Source: Conchocele bisecta (lineage: Eukaryota; Mollusca; Bivalvia; Lucinida; Thyasiridae). From it: 64,000 nt of DNA. Positions 10,989 through 22,136 of the stretch are shown piece after piece. A model generated the notes under the pieces. The model saw nothing but the letters and a program-made list of their open reading frames with translations. It was not told the DNA's origin and did not search any database. The stretch lies in the NCBI GenBank assembly GCA_029237695.1, contig CM055265.1:219779679-219843678 (forward strand). The letters are read 5' to 3'. Position numbers and translations under genes: made by a program. The first letter of the stretch is position 1; the number at the start of each line of letters is the position of its first letter.

Positions 10989-12975
10989 ATTCACATTCAA
11001 CCGAAAATAAATGTTTGAATATCAATTGTAGAGCCAGCTGTATATTGGAAGTACCCAGCACTACATTCAGATTGAACTGACAATACGAGTTTGAATGTCC
11101 ATTGCAGAGAGAGCTGTACATTGGGAATACCCAGCTCTACATTCAGATTGAACTGACAATACGAGTTTGAATGTCGATTGCAGAGCCAGCTGTACATTGG
11201 AAATACCCAGCTCTACATTCAGATTGAACAGAAAATGCGTGTTTTTATGTCGATTGCAGAGGCAGCTGTAGATTGGGAATACCCAGCTCTACATTCAGAT
11301 TCAACCGAAGATGCATGTTTGAATGTCGATTGCAGAGCCAGCTCTACATTGGGAATACCCAGCTCTACATTCAGATTCAACCGAAGATGCATGTTTGAAT
11401 GTCGATTGCAGAGCCAGCTCTACATTGGGAATACCCAGCTCTACATTCAGATTCAACGGTCAATACATGTTTGAATGTCGATTGCAGAGCCAGCTGTACA
11501 TTGGAAGTACACAGCTCTACATTCAGAATCCACTGAAAATACATGTTTGAATGTCGATTGCACAGCCAGCTGTACATTGGAAGTACCCAGCTCTACATTC
11601 AGATTGAACTGACAATACAAGTTTGAATGTCGATTGCAGAGCCAGCTGTGCATTGGAAGTACCCAGCTCTACATTCAGATTGAACTGACAATACAAGTTT
11701 GAATGTCGATTGCAGAGCCAGCTGTACATTGGAAGTACCCAGCTCTACATTCAGATTGAACAGAAAATGCGAGTTTGAATGTCGATTGCAGAGCCAGCTG
11801 TACATTGGAAATACCCAGCTCTACATTCATAATAAACGGAAAATACATGTTTGAATGTCGATTGTAGAGCCAGCTGTACATTGGAATTACCCAGCTCTAC
11901 ATTCAGATTGAACTGACAATACGAGTTTGAATGTCGATTGCAGATCCAGCTGTACATTGGAAGTACCCAGCTCTACATTCAGATTGAACTGACTACACAT
12001 GTTGGAATGTCGATTGCAGAGCCAGCTGTACATTGGAAGCACCCAGCTCTACATTCAGATTGAACAGAAAATGCGAGTTTGAATGTCGATTGCAGAGCCA
12101 GCTGTACATTGGGGTAATACCCAGCTTTCTACATTTCAAGATTCACAACCGAAGATACATGTTTGAATGTCGATTGCAGAGCCAGCTGTACATTGGGAAT
12201 ACCCAGCTCTACATTCAGATTGAACTGACAATACGAGTTTGAATGTCGATTTCGGAGGCAGCTCTACATTGGAAGTACCCAGCTCTACATTCAGATTGAA
12301 CTGACAATACAAGTTCGAATGTCGATTGCAGAGCCAGCTGTACATTGGAAGTACTCAGCTCTGCATTCAGATTGAACAGAAAATGCGAGTTTGAATATCG
12401 ATTGCAGAGCCAGCTGTACATTGGGAATACCCAGCTGTACATTCAGATTCAACCGAAGATACATCTTTGAATGTCGATTGCAGAGCCAGCTGTACATTGG
12501 AAGTACCCAGCTCTGCATTCAGATTGAACTGACAATACAAGTTTGAATGTTGATTGTAGAGCCAGCTGTACATTGGAAGTACCCAGCTCTACATTCTGAT
12601 TGAACTGACAATACAAGTTTGAATGTCGATTGCAGAGTCAGCTGTACATTGGAAGTACCCAGCTCTACATTCAGATTGAACAGAAAATGCGAGTTTGAAT
12701 GTCGATTGCAGAGCCAGCTGTACATTAGAAATACCCAGCTCTACATTCAGAATGAACGGAAAATACATGTTTTAATGTCGATGGCAGAGCAAGCTGTACA
12801 TTGAAAATACCCAGCTCTACATTCAGATTGAAGTGAAAATATGATTTTGAATGTCGATTGCAGAGCCAGCTGTACATTTGCACTAGCCAGCTGTATATTA
12901 ACTTTGTACTGTAAGTACAAATGTCCATTGCAGAGCCAGCAGCGCATTGGAACTAGCCAGCTGTTCATTCAAGTT
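10989..12975. repeat. 76-bp minisatellite, ~26 copies
   Basis: The unit contains GTCGATTGCAGAGCCAGCTG, TACATTGGAAGTACCCAGCT and CTACATTCAGATTGAACTGA. The period is 76 bp, as direct counting of the consensus unit shows. Because 76 is not a multiple of three, each unit moves to another frame and yields staggered pseudo-ORFs of 66-75 codons. Copies vary in the tail (GACAATACAAGTT versus GAAAATGCGAGTT), which suggests higher-order subfamilies. The array abuts the gap, so its real length is unknown. Confidence 0.95.
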
Positions 12976-13036
12976 TTCTACATATCCTAACTTTACTGCT
13001 CTACATTCAACTCGACATTCGATTTGAATGTTGATT

Positions 13037-13330
13037 GTCGATCTGCGATTGCAGTGCTAACTTCACACAGCCCGTATCTGAAGGTATCTATCCGCATCTA
13101 TCAGCATCTAAATGTAGCAGAAGGTAATGGAAGGTAAGTAGTCCGTATCTATCCGTATCTATCCGCATCGTGTCAATTCAAAGGAAACGTATCTAACCGC
13201 TGACATCCGCTGACATCCGCATTTATCCTCAACCATCCGTATCTCTCCGCATCTATAGGTTACTGTATCCATAAATTCATGAAGAAAATAGGCCACGCCC
13301 ACAAATTCTGCGGAAGACTGCGGATTTTAT
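13037..13330. repeat. Degenerate CCGTATCTATCCGCATCTAT repeat
   Basis: A roughly 10-bp degenerate repeat (ATCTATCCGC, ATCTATCAGC, GACATCCGCT) extends over about 300 bp between the 76-bp array and the second 45-bp array. It is noncoding. Confidence 0.6.
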
Positions 13331-13374
13331 CCACAACTATCCGCCCTGTCTGACTGGGGCATTACAGTGATATC

Positions 13375-13705
13375 CCGTTCAGAGAGGTTCCGCACATACA
13401 CGTTGTTTACAGTGGTGTCCGGTCTAGATAGGTTCAACACACATACATAGCTTGCAGTAGTGTCCCGTCTAGAGAGGTTCCGCACACATACCTAGCGTGC
13501 AGTGGTGTCCGGTTTGGAGAGGTTGCGCACATATACCTAGCTTCCATTAGTGTTCGGTCTAGAGAGGTTCCGCACAGTGCTGTCCGGTTTAGAGGCGTTC
13601 CGCACATACATCTAGTTTACAGTGGGTGTCCGGTTTAAAGCGATTACGCAGATATACATACCGGTCTACAGAGATACCGCACACATGCCTAGCTTGCTAT
13701 GAACA
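13375..13705. repeat. Second array of the 45-bp GTGTCCGGTTTAGAGAGG family
   Basis: Seven degenerate units carry GTGTCCGGTYTAGAGAGGTTCC and CACACATACCTAGC, the same family as 779-1,640. The two arrays bracket the 76-bp minisatellite. Confidence 0.85.
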
Positions 13706-13827
13706 GAAAGCTAAGTATAAAAGATTAATTAATAACCGTTCATTAGTCAACAGTGTTTTATAAAATAATATCTATAATAAATAATAATTTTTAAAATATT
13801 AAACCACTTCGCGATTAACTATGCGAC

Positions 13828-14177
13828 CTTAAAGGCCCAACTAGGATATAAAAGCCACCAGATGGCGCTGGGCAGGCTTTTGGATAATTTTATGCATGCT
13901 TCACTTCAGGGACACACTTTCAGATATTTTAGAAATACCACTGAACAAATAAGTACACTATTTCACACAGATATAGATAATACAACTTTGAAAGGTTTAG
14001 AAAAATTTGGATTTAAGAAAACAAATGTAAATGTGCTTTTGAAATAATACAATGTACTCAACTGACAACTGATTCAAACTTGCCGGGCGGAGCGTAGCTG
14101 TTACATATGTAATTCATGCATAGAGCTGAGTTCATGACCCGACATTGTAAACAACCCCACGTGTTTAGTGATAACGC
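13828..14177 (+). repeat. 350-bp dispersed repeat, copy 1
   Basis: It starts TTAAAGGCCCAACTAGGATA and ends near GTGTTTAGTGATAACGCTA. The same 350-bp sequence is found inverted at 19,868-20,217, and its first 185 bp at 15,453-15,640. A 61-codon open frame inside it, with internal RYFRNTTEQ, is not conserved open in the other copies, so I do not call it a gene. Confidence 0.75.
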
Positions 14178-16902
14178 TAACAGCTATAACTGCCTGTATG
14201 GTCAACATCAGACAGTGTTCCAGCCGCACAACTTTGATTTTGGACAGTAATATCAAATTAAATGTGTGGTTGGTATGCACATAACAAGGTGAATGAAACA
14301 AAAGCTATGGTTTAATAGACCAGCAAGAGAAATATTTCGCCTAGAACTTGATACAGTGGCTGTGAAAATGCAGTATATACTAATTATAAACAGCATATAC
14401 TCGGGTTAGTATGCACAGTCACAAAACAGCATGTATGTGCAGTCTGATCTGGAATTTACATGACTACATGAATTCAAGTTTGCTAGCAGCCTTATTTCCT
14501 GTATCCTAACACATACCAGTATGGCTATTTCAACACTGGTCTCTAATTAGCTGTCAGCATATATTATATCTTCAGCAATGTAGTTTAACTGGGATGGGGT
14601 TATCTGTGGAATGACATGACACAGTTACACATTTTTATAAAATACCGACTTATTACAAACACATATTCTCAGTATATATTGGTTACTACATGTACTTACA
14701 AAATACATCGGAGACAGGAACCTTGTTCAGGTCCAGAAGCACAATATAGGTTTCACTATATATACATGACACACTCTAATTAAGTAACGGACACTGGACA
14801 CGTTACGACATGCATATCCCCGGATCAGCTGGTGCATCCTCACAGCCTCATCAGGATCTACACTGTTAAGTTTGGTGGTCATTCATGGTGGCTCTAATTA
14901 ATGATGTAAACTGCATCATGCTATAGTCATGTGCTATCTGATTGTGAGTTAAACTGATCAAACACTCAATAAGCCCCATTTACTTATTGTGTGACACATG
15001 GAAAGGTGTTTCATTCAATTTTACTTATTTCTATTTTTAATAATTTATATAATAGCATCAAAATACTCTTTGCTTTGAAATAGTAAGCAGCAAAATACTA
15101 TACAAGTTTTAACACTTTTAGTAAATTCTCAATCATTTTCCTGCACAAATAAAACATACAGATACTATTAGAGGGACTGGTATACACTGTATGATTTGTG
15201 TGTTTTATGGGACCACACGTTTGATAACAAACCTACATACCATATATCTAGATACTGGTCAGTACAGAAACCCCTACACTGCCTATCCAGCTGCCCCCTC
15301 ACTGTTCTACATTGGGAGCAGACGACAAACATGTGCTGCTGTTTATGTATTCTATTTATAAAGCCAGTGTATAACTGACAGGCTGGGGACGCTATCAGTA
15401 ATTGGATATGCCCCTCCTACTAAATTCGGTACCAGGGCACCGATTGTTGGGCCTTTAAAGGCCCAACTGGGATATAAAAGCCACCAGGTGGCGCTGGGCA
15501 GGTTTTTTGATAATTGTATGCATGCTTCACTTCAGGGACACATGTTCAGATATTTTAGAAATACCACTGAAAATAAGTACATTATTTCACACAGACATAG
15601 ATAATACAACTATGAAAGGTTTAGAAAAATTCGGATTTAAGTAGGAGGGGCATATCCAATTACTGATAGCGTCCCTAGCCTGTCAGTTATACACTGGCTT
15701 TATCAATAGAATACATAAACAGCAGCACATGTTTGTCGTCTGCTCCCAATGTAGAACAGTGAGGGGGCTGCTGGATAGCCAGTGTAGTCCTTTCTGTACT
15801 GATCAGTATCTAGATGTATGGTATGTAGGTTTGTTATCAAGCTTGTGGTCCCATAAAACACACAAATGATACAGTGTATACCAGTCCCTCTAATAGTATT
15901 TGTATGTTTTATTTGTGCAGGAAAATGATTGAGAATTTACTAAAAGTGTTAAAACGTATATAGTATTTTGCTGCTAACTATTTCAAAGCAAAGAGTATTT
16001 GGATGCTATTATATAAATTATGAAAAATAGAAAGAAATAAAATTTAATGAAACACCTTTCCATGTGTCACACAAAGACAAAATGGGGCTTATTGAGTGTT
16101 TGATCAGTTTTACTCACATTCAGATAGCACATGACTACGGCATGATGCAGTTTACATCATTAATTAGAGCCACTATGAATGACCACCAAACTAAACAGTG
16201 TAGATCCTGATGTGGCTGCGAGAATGCACCAGCTAATCCCGGGATATGCATGTCGTAACGTGTCCACGTGTCCGTTACTTAGAGTGTGTTCCCTACATTA
16301 TTATAGTGAAACCTATATTGTACTTCTGGACCTGAACAGGGTTCCTATCTCCGATGTATTTTGTAAGTACATATAGTAACCAATATATAAGAATATGTGT
16401 TTGTAATAAGTCGGTATTTTATAAAAATGTGTAACTGTGTCATGTCATTCCACATATAACCCCGTCCCAGTTAGAATGCATTGAAGCAGATATAACACAT
16501 GCTGACAGCTAATTAGAGACCAGTGTTGAAAAAGCCATACTGGTATGTGTTAGGATACAGAAAATAAGGCTGGTAGCAAACGTGAATTCATGTAGTCATG
16601 TAAATTCCAGATCAGACTGCACATACATGCTGTTTTGTGAATGTGCATACTAAACCGAGTATATGCTGTTTATAATTAGTATATAAACTGCATTTTCACA
16701 GCCACTGTATCAAGTTCTAGGCGACATATTTCTCTTGCTGGCCTATTAAACCATGGTTTTGTTTCATTCACCTTGTTATGCGCATACCAAACACATATTT
16801 AATTTGATATTACTGTCCAAAATCAAAAGTTGTGCGGCTGGCACACTGTCTGATATTGACCATACACTGTCTGATATTGACCATGCAGTTATAGCTGTTA
16901 AT
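14178..16902. repeat. Large inverted repeat, arms ~1.25 kb
   Basis: The left arm is 14,178-15,418 and the right arm is 15,641-16,902, separated by about 220 bp. Matching landmarks include TAACAGCTATAACTGC (outer ends), ACATGACTACATGAATTCA (inside) and GGAGGGGCATATCCAATTAC (inner ends). The arms differ by roughly 5-10 percent by eye, so the inversion is old or the arms belong to a diverged family. The spacer holds a truncated copy of the 350-bp repeat. No open frame is long enough to suggest a transposase. Confidence 0.85.
15453..15640 (+). repeat. Truncated 350-bp repeat in the palindrome centre
   Basis: It begins TTTAAAGGCCCAACTGGGAT and stops at AAAATTCGGATTTAAG, where the right arm starts. 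It corresponds to the first 185 bp of the copy at 13,828. Confidence 0.75.
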
Positions 16903-17320
16903 TATAATTCTATGTCAAGATTCTCGAGCGCGCTCGGAGTGTTTACAACTGACATGCTTTATTAGCGTCCGTGTCAAATTCCACTGGACATGGTTCCCGC
17001 GTTACTGCATAGCGGTAGCCACAGATACAGTAATACGCTGGAAAACAGCCGACCTGACTCATTCCGAACTATCTCGGATCTTTTCGCCAAAGCGGAGGTC
17101 TGGTTAATCTATAATTTCCGAGGTGCTCCAATTGTGTTTAGGTTATCCCGCTATTTCCGTTTTCTCTTTGTGATTTTAATTTGAAATTGGGGAAAGATCG
17201 ACGTAATCTTGAAGAAATTAACTTTCTTATGTAAGTATATTGATGCATGCGTGTCAGGTAACATGTTTTCAATAACATTTTTAATACAAAAATACATGAC
17301 AACGCCGTGATCAGTTGGTT
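16903..17320. other. Noncoding interval
   Basis: No recognisable gene. Short frames on either strand are unsupported. Confidence 0.4.
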
Positions 17321-17324
17321 CATA

Positions 17325-17515
17325 CAATTCGTTCCCTCGAATTAACAATTCGTTCCCACGATATAACAATTCGTTCCCACGAATTAACAATTCGTTCCCA
17401 TGGGAACGAATTGTTATTTCGTGGGAACGAATTGTTAAATTGAGGGAACGCATTGTTATTTCGTGGGAACGAATTAATATAAACAAAAAATTACGTCCCC
17501 TGCGGGGCTCCGTAA
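17325..17515. repeat. AACAATTCGTTCCC repeats forming a palindrome
   Basis: Four roughly 20-bp units (AACAATTCGTTCCCACGAAT) are followed by the same units inverted. The dyad centre is at CCATGG near 17,401. The block ends in a GC-rich hairpin, CCCCTGCGGGG, then CTCCGT. A related block at 52,262-52,420 has the hairpin at the opposite end, so this is a mobile repeat family with a terminal hairpin. Confidence 0.75.
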
Positions 17516-17639
17516 AAAGGAAGTATGCTGATTTATACACATTTCTTGTTGGTGAAATTACTTTCTTACATGAGTGGTTATTTATAGAACGAATTTTCAA
17601 GTTTCATCATGTTCATAGGAAACGAGATTTGAAGCATTG

Positions 17640-17946
17640 GTGGAGCGCCGTGGCGTAATGGTTAGTGTGTCGGACTGCTGATCCAAGGGTCGTGGGTTCG
17701 AGCCTGACTAGCGGCGTGCGTTGTGTCCTTGAGCAAGACACTTTATCCACACTGCTCCAGTTCACCCAGCTGTAAATGGGTACCGATAATTCGTAGTTGC
17801 TCTGTAAATACGAATTACCGGCTTCTCTCAAAAATCTCTACCTCTGTTCTTTCTCCCATTCTTGGGAGACGGCATGCAAGGTCCTAGAGCCAGTGCCGCC
17901 GTTAAATATAAGCATAAAAAAAAAAATAAAAAAAAAAAAAAAAAAT
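17640..17946 (+). mobile_element. tRNA-derived SINE
   Basis: The head resembles a tRNA gene with an A box, TGGCGTAATGG, at 17,651-17,661 and a B box, GGTTCGAGCC, at 17,695-17,704. A conserved-looking body follows with TTGAGCAAGACACTTTATCC and CAGCTGTAAATGGGTACCG. The element ends in an A-rich tail at about 17,917-17,946. This is the classic layout of a pol III SINE (established knowledge). Nearby open frames on the minus strand are shadows of it. Confidence 0.85.
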
Positions 17947-18090
17947 TTGAAGCTGTAATTAACGCTCATCGAACATGTATTCGGTAGTGGTCTACAACAT
18001 ATACATTAGGCCATACAAATAAGGACTTTGGCAGTCACGGGGTGAGCAGAATGTGCAGCATGAGAATGTTTTTTTTTTAATATATATAAT

Positions 18091-18221
18091 TTGTTTGTGT
18101 TTGAGATGTTCGTGTGTGATTTTATTTCAAGTTGCCAGATGCATATTTGTGTGATTTTATTCATGCATATATGCATCTGGCAACTTGAAAAAAAATCAGA
18201 GACGAACATCTCAAACAAAAG
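18091..18221. mobile_element. Short foldback/MITE hairpin
   Basis: The inverted arms of about 55 bp read TTGTTTGTGTTTGAGATGTT on the left and its complement AACATCTCAAACAAAA on the right. The inner part AAGTTGCCAGATGCATAT is also mirrored. It is 131 bp with no coding capacity. Confidence 0.75.
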
Positions 18222-18569
18222 GAAAATGTTATATAAAGTTACGATAAACTCTTTATATGTGAAAAATCACAAGATTTTTGTCAGACATGATTGGATTTAA
18301 CATATTTTTCATGGTAGTGTTTTTTATTGATCATGTGGCAAAATTATAGTACACTTTTATTCTCCATGACGATAAAATGCTGATAGACGTGCAGGGATTA
18401 TTCAGATGCGGCGATATCTGAGAACCAAAGTACTTTTGATGGCCTAACGTATACTAGTGTATTATTATTATTAACCATTTCAACTCTGGTTATCCTACCT
18501 TGTCTTTGTACTATTCCATTTATGACAAAAAACAATTAATTCTAGATGAATAATAGTGGCAAATGCGGC

Positions 18570-18605
18570 AGATCCTGATGAGACGACGAGCCGTCTCATC
18601 TGGAC
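18570..18605 (+). repeat. Small hairpin GATGAGACG...CGTCTCATC
   Basis: A perfect 9-bp stem closes a 6-base loop. It begins with CTGATGAG, like a hammerhead core, but lacks the GAAA box, so no ribozyme is called. Confidence 0.5.
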
Positions 18606-18721
18606 ATAAATTGTGTGCACATGTTGGCTTTATGGAGGCATACATCATGTAAGGGCTAATACTTAAAGATATGCAAACATTTGTATGCTTTCATAATTGT
18701 GCTGTTTTATGTATATTTCAG

Positions 18722-19239
18722 ACAACGCTAAGACATACACATACGAGAGCAACACAGAAATGGAAGATATTGAAGCCGATCGATCTTCCCAATGAGTCAA
18801 TCTTATCGAAAAATGAATGTTTGAAATCACGCTGGCATCCTTGGATACACTGAAACACAGTACGGCCATGGAAATACGTAAAGCGCAGAACGAGATGAAG
18901 AAACGATTGAAACGATTGAGACGATACAGAGACAGGTAGAGAGAAATTGTGAAAAGTAAACCGGATTCTAATAAGGATCCTCTGGAAGAACAGCTGAAGC
19001 GACGAATGAAGCACGATGCTAAGATGAAAATGAATCAGAAACAAGCTCGCCCCAAGACATCGCCGGCGACGCTTCAGGATACGTACAATTCACGCATTCG
19101 TAGATCCGACGCGGACTCGGAACCCGAGGTGGAAGTGGACGATACGTTTATGGTTGACCATCGATGCACCAGTGGGGGTATTCGTATCCGTGGACACAGT
19201 TCCAGTTCTCCATGGAAATATTACTTGAAATTTCATTAG
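18722..19239 (+). pseudogene. Possible decayed host exon, basic coiled-coil protein
   Basis: After a plausible splice acceptor (ATATTTCAG ending at 18,721), several linked plus-strand frames look coding. An early acidic part is followed by a helical, Lys/Arg-rich part (AQNEMKKRLKRLRRYRDR). From 18,949 there is an open 96-codon frame with EEQLKRRMKHDAKMKMNQ and an acidic SDADSEPEVEVDD stretch. The parts are separated by an in-frame TGA, a frame change near 18,805 and a TAG at about 18,936, so it is either multi-exon or a relic. I do not recognise the family. Codon usage and GC are higher than in the flanks, which supports past coding function. Confidence 0.4.
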
Positions 19240-19559
19240 AATTGTCTCGTGAGACGATTCTAATGAAATGCCTAGGTATGTTTTTATCGCGAAATGATCG
19301 AATATTCAGCAATTTCCATCCGCATGATTGTCGTCTGCAGCAAGATAAGGGTCAAAGTGAACTAAGTCCCTGCTATATGATTCCATCGAGTAACGAATCG
19401 CACCATAAATTTATTGCAAACATATATGTGAAAGAATAATAAAATACATTTGCCAGCCAAAATATGTGTTTATTACTGACCAGGTACCAAACCAGGATAT
19501 TGATTAGTTGATCCAGAGTGAAACTGCAGATCAAGTAATCAATGCAAAATATTTTTTTC

Positions 19560-19860
19560 TAGACGATAAAACCCGACATTGAATTGATGTCAGAACCAGA
19601 CGTTGGATAAAAGTCGTTTTCTGACGTCGGATAGACGTTGGATTATATTTGAAAATGAAAGTTTTGTAGATGTCGGAATACGACGTTGAAATGACGTCAG
19701 AATTAGACGTCTATACAACGTCGAAACCTGACGTCCGTTCGACGTCGGATCCCGACGTTCATTCGACGTCGGATTCTGACGTCCGTTCGACGTCGGATTC
19801 CGACGTCCGTTCGACGTCAGATTCCGACGTCCGTTCGATGTCTATCTGACGTCGTGTGCC
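19560..19860. repeat. GACGTCGGATTCCGACGTC tandem repeat
   Basis: Repeats of about 24-30 bp are built on GACGTCGGATTCCGACGTCC and grow more regular toward 19,850. The array ends at GTGCCCACTGGGTA, a sequence often seen at ends of DNA-transposon-derived repeats (weak knowledge). Each unit is itself palindromic. Confidence 0.8.
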
Positions 19861-19867
19861 CACTGGG

Positions 19868-20217
19868 TAGCGTTATCACTAAACACGTGGGGTTGTTCAA
19901 AATGTCGGGTCATGAACTGAGCTCTATGAATGAATTACATACGTAACAGCTACGCTCCGCCCGACAAGTTTGAATCAGTTATCAGTACATTGTATTACTT
20001 CAAAAGCACATCTACATGTGTTTTCTTAAATCCGAATTTTTCGAAGCCTTTCATAGTTGTATTTTCTATGTCTGTGTGAAATAGTGTAATTATTAGTTCA
20101 GTGGTATTTCTAAAATATCTGAAAATGTGTCCCTGAAGTGAATCATGCATAACATTATCAAAAAGCCTGCCCACGCCAACTGGTGCTTTTATATCCCAGT
20201 TGGGCCTTTAACTCAAC
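19868..20217 (-). repeat. 350-bp dispersed repeat, inverted copy
   Basis: This is the reverse complement of 13,828-14,177 with about 90 percent identity by eye. It starts on the minus strand at TTAAAGGCCCAACTGGGATA. It is complete without the large palindrome, showing that the 350-bp unit is a separate repeat. Confidence 0.75.
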
Positions 20218-20429
20218 GGTGTCTTGAAAGAGAATAAAGAATTATTGGAAAAGTAGTGTATTTGTTCATATAAACGTGTTCGGGCAAGTCGATATTACCT
20301 GTTTGGCTCCGAACTGATTTAATATTAGAAAGCTGTCGTCTGCTTCAAATCACAGGTAAAACTACATTTCGATGTAATTTCTCTAATGACTACTGTCTGT
20401 TTCACGAAAGCTGAAACAATTCAAAAACA

Positions 20430-20890
20430 ATATTGTTTTCGATAATATTAAATTAAAGGAAAATTTAAGAATGAGCCTTCTTTTTATTTCGTGAAATTTG
20501 GTCAAATATTGATTTTATTGCGAAAACAAAATTTCCCCATGTTAAATCTCCATAGACATCTTCACGGAGTGAAGATGTCTATGGGGATTTAACATGGGGA
20601 CATTTTTTTGAATTTCAGAAATACTGGACTGATTTTTAAAATTTACCTTTTGTTTTCTTAGTTAGATAATTTCCAAGCTATCTAGTCAGGTTTCGGAGCC
20701 AATTTCCAAAATGTTTCGTTTTTTGACTCCTCCCACACTGCCTTACCTCTTTTTCCCCCATGTTAAATTCCCATAGACAAATCAATTTTTCGTAATAAAA
20801 CCAATATTTGACAAAATTTCACGAAATAAAAAGAACGCTCATTCTTAAATTTTGCTTTAATTTAATATTATCGAAAACAATATTGTTTTT
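20430..20890. mobile_element. MITE-like palindrome, family B
   Basis: The outer arms read AATATTGTTTTCGATAATAT with AAATTTAAGAATGAGC, and both are mirrored at 20,840-20,890. An inner perfect hairpin at about 20,548-20,598 has arms CCATAGACATCTTCAC. A related copy lies at 49,745-50,075. There is no coding capacity. Confidence 0.75.
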
Positions 20891-21119
20891 GCATTGTTTA
20901 TATAGCCGTAAAATGTGGGCAGCTTTCGTGAAACAGACAGTAGAGGTAAATTCGATTGGTTGACAGATGACGTCGTCTGCTATAGTGTACGAATGGGTAT
21001 TGCACAACATTTTGACAGCGTTACACACCATTCAGTCACACGTTATGGTATTGCAGAAGCCCTATATAAATGTTGCTCCTCTCTGCTCCTCTCGGCCGAG
21101 GTCCTTTAACATGGGGGAA

Positions 21120-21175
21120 ATGGTACCTGAAGGGAAACCCTGTACTACGGTACCTGAAGGGACACCCTGTACTAA
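21120..21175 (+). repeat. Duplicated 25-bp segment (GTACCTGAAGGGAMACCCTG)
   Basis: Two adjacent copies of GTACCTGAAGGGAMACCCTG lie at about 21,123 and 21,150. This is a local duplication only. Confidence 0.6.
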
Positions 21176-21349
21176 TAATAACTGCTTCCATCGAAAAGGT
21201 GGGCATACACACAGTTTACGCCAACAACATTGATGCACCATGCATGCTCTTTGGTTATGTACGTACATCAATGACACGCCCACCCGAAGGACTTCCTACT
21301 TCGAAATATGGGCCTGCTATTTCAACCTAATCGTAACCACCACAAACAG

Positions 21350-21515
21350 AAAACTGCATATTAGAATGAATATATACAACCGATTTGTGTTGCCAAGACA
21401 GTACTTAACACGCATTGAACATGTCATATTGGGCACTAACGATGCTGGACTTTATACATGTAACATTAGCCATGGCTACTTTGTAACTTGCAGTGTGTTG
21501 GTACCAGTGCATGAT
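21350..21515 (+). CDS. Probable immunoglobulin-like domain exon (partial)
   Basis: A plus-strand frame contains RIEHVILGTNDAGLYTC (about 21,411-21,461) followed by VTCSVLVPV. The D-x-G-x-Y-x-C pattern with a preceding hydrophobic strand is the hallmark of the F strand of V/I-set Ig domains (established knowledge). The trailing alternating hydrophobics fit the G strand. A candidate acceptor, CACAAACAG, ends at 21,349, and a candidate donor GT lies at 21,501. The first half of the domain, with its Cys, is not visible here and may be in another exon. Host gene identity is unknown. Repeat sequence follows immediately. Confidence 0.45.
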
Positions 21516-21523
21516 AAGCGGAG

Positions 21524-21850
21524 AGTTTTTATACGACCGTTTTTAAAAAACGGTACGTATTATGTTTTACCGCGGGGCGGGCGACTGACAGAAAAAGTGC
21601 ATAGTTCGTGTGCACTGTCCGAAACAGTTAAGTCGATCGATCTGAAACTATACACACGTCTTCTACACATATTGAAGATGTGTACCTTGGTAATTTTATG
21701 CCGAACAAATATTGTTTAACTTAGCCATTTTTTCTACATTTGTCTATACAATTATATATACGGTACATAGTTTGTGTACACAACTCCTCTGAAACCGTTC
21801 AGTCGACCGATCTGAAAGTATACACACGTCTTCGAGAAATAATGCTATAC
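21524..21850 (+). repeat. First copy of ACGTCTTCTACACATATTGA repeat
   Basis: The segment at 21,524-21,600 (TATACGACCGTTTTTAAAAA...) recurs at 22,615-22,690. The following roughly 180-bp unit, with CTGAAACTATACACACGTCT, recurs three more times at 22,690-23,300. These are dispersed and tandem copies of one repeat. Its open frames are incidental. Confidence 0.75.
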
Positions 21851-22114
21851 AGTTTCAAATTCTCATTAATGTTTCTTACCTTGGTGACAGCTTCACATTT
21901 CTGCATCTTCGCTGTCTGGCCCATATTCGACAGGCGTATTTTGTGACTTACGGCACTATTGTTTATGTATGTAGTCTGATACAGAAACTGGTGAAGTTAT
22001 AAACGTACTTCATCAGTCATGATAATGCTAGTACATGCAATATTTTCGTTCAAGGTCAAATGACTTGCGTTAATTTTTTTGTCGAAATTTGGGTTAAAAT
22101 GTTCACATACCTAC

Positions 22115-22136
22115 TACTACTACTACTACTACCTAC
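22115..22136 (+). repeat. CTA trinucleotide microsatellite
   Basis: About seven CTA units lie near 22,111-22,135. They give a poly-leucine stretch in one frame that should not be read as a membrane segment. Confidence 0.8.

Noticed and set aside
10453..11121. Open frames across the N gap
   Set aside because: They consist mainly of unknown residues and have no meaning.
11178..12968. Staggered 66-75-codon frames
   Set aside because: They repeat every 76 bp with the minisatellite and shift frame with each unit.
18570..18605. Hammerhead ribozyme
   Set aside because: CTGATGAG and a hairpin are present, but the GAAA box and flanking stems are missing.
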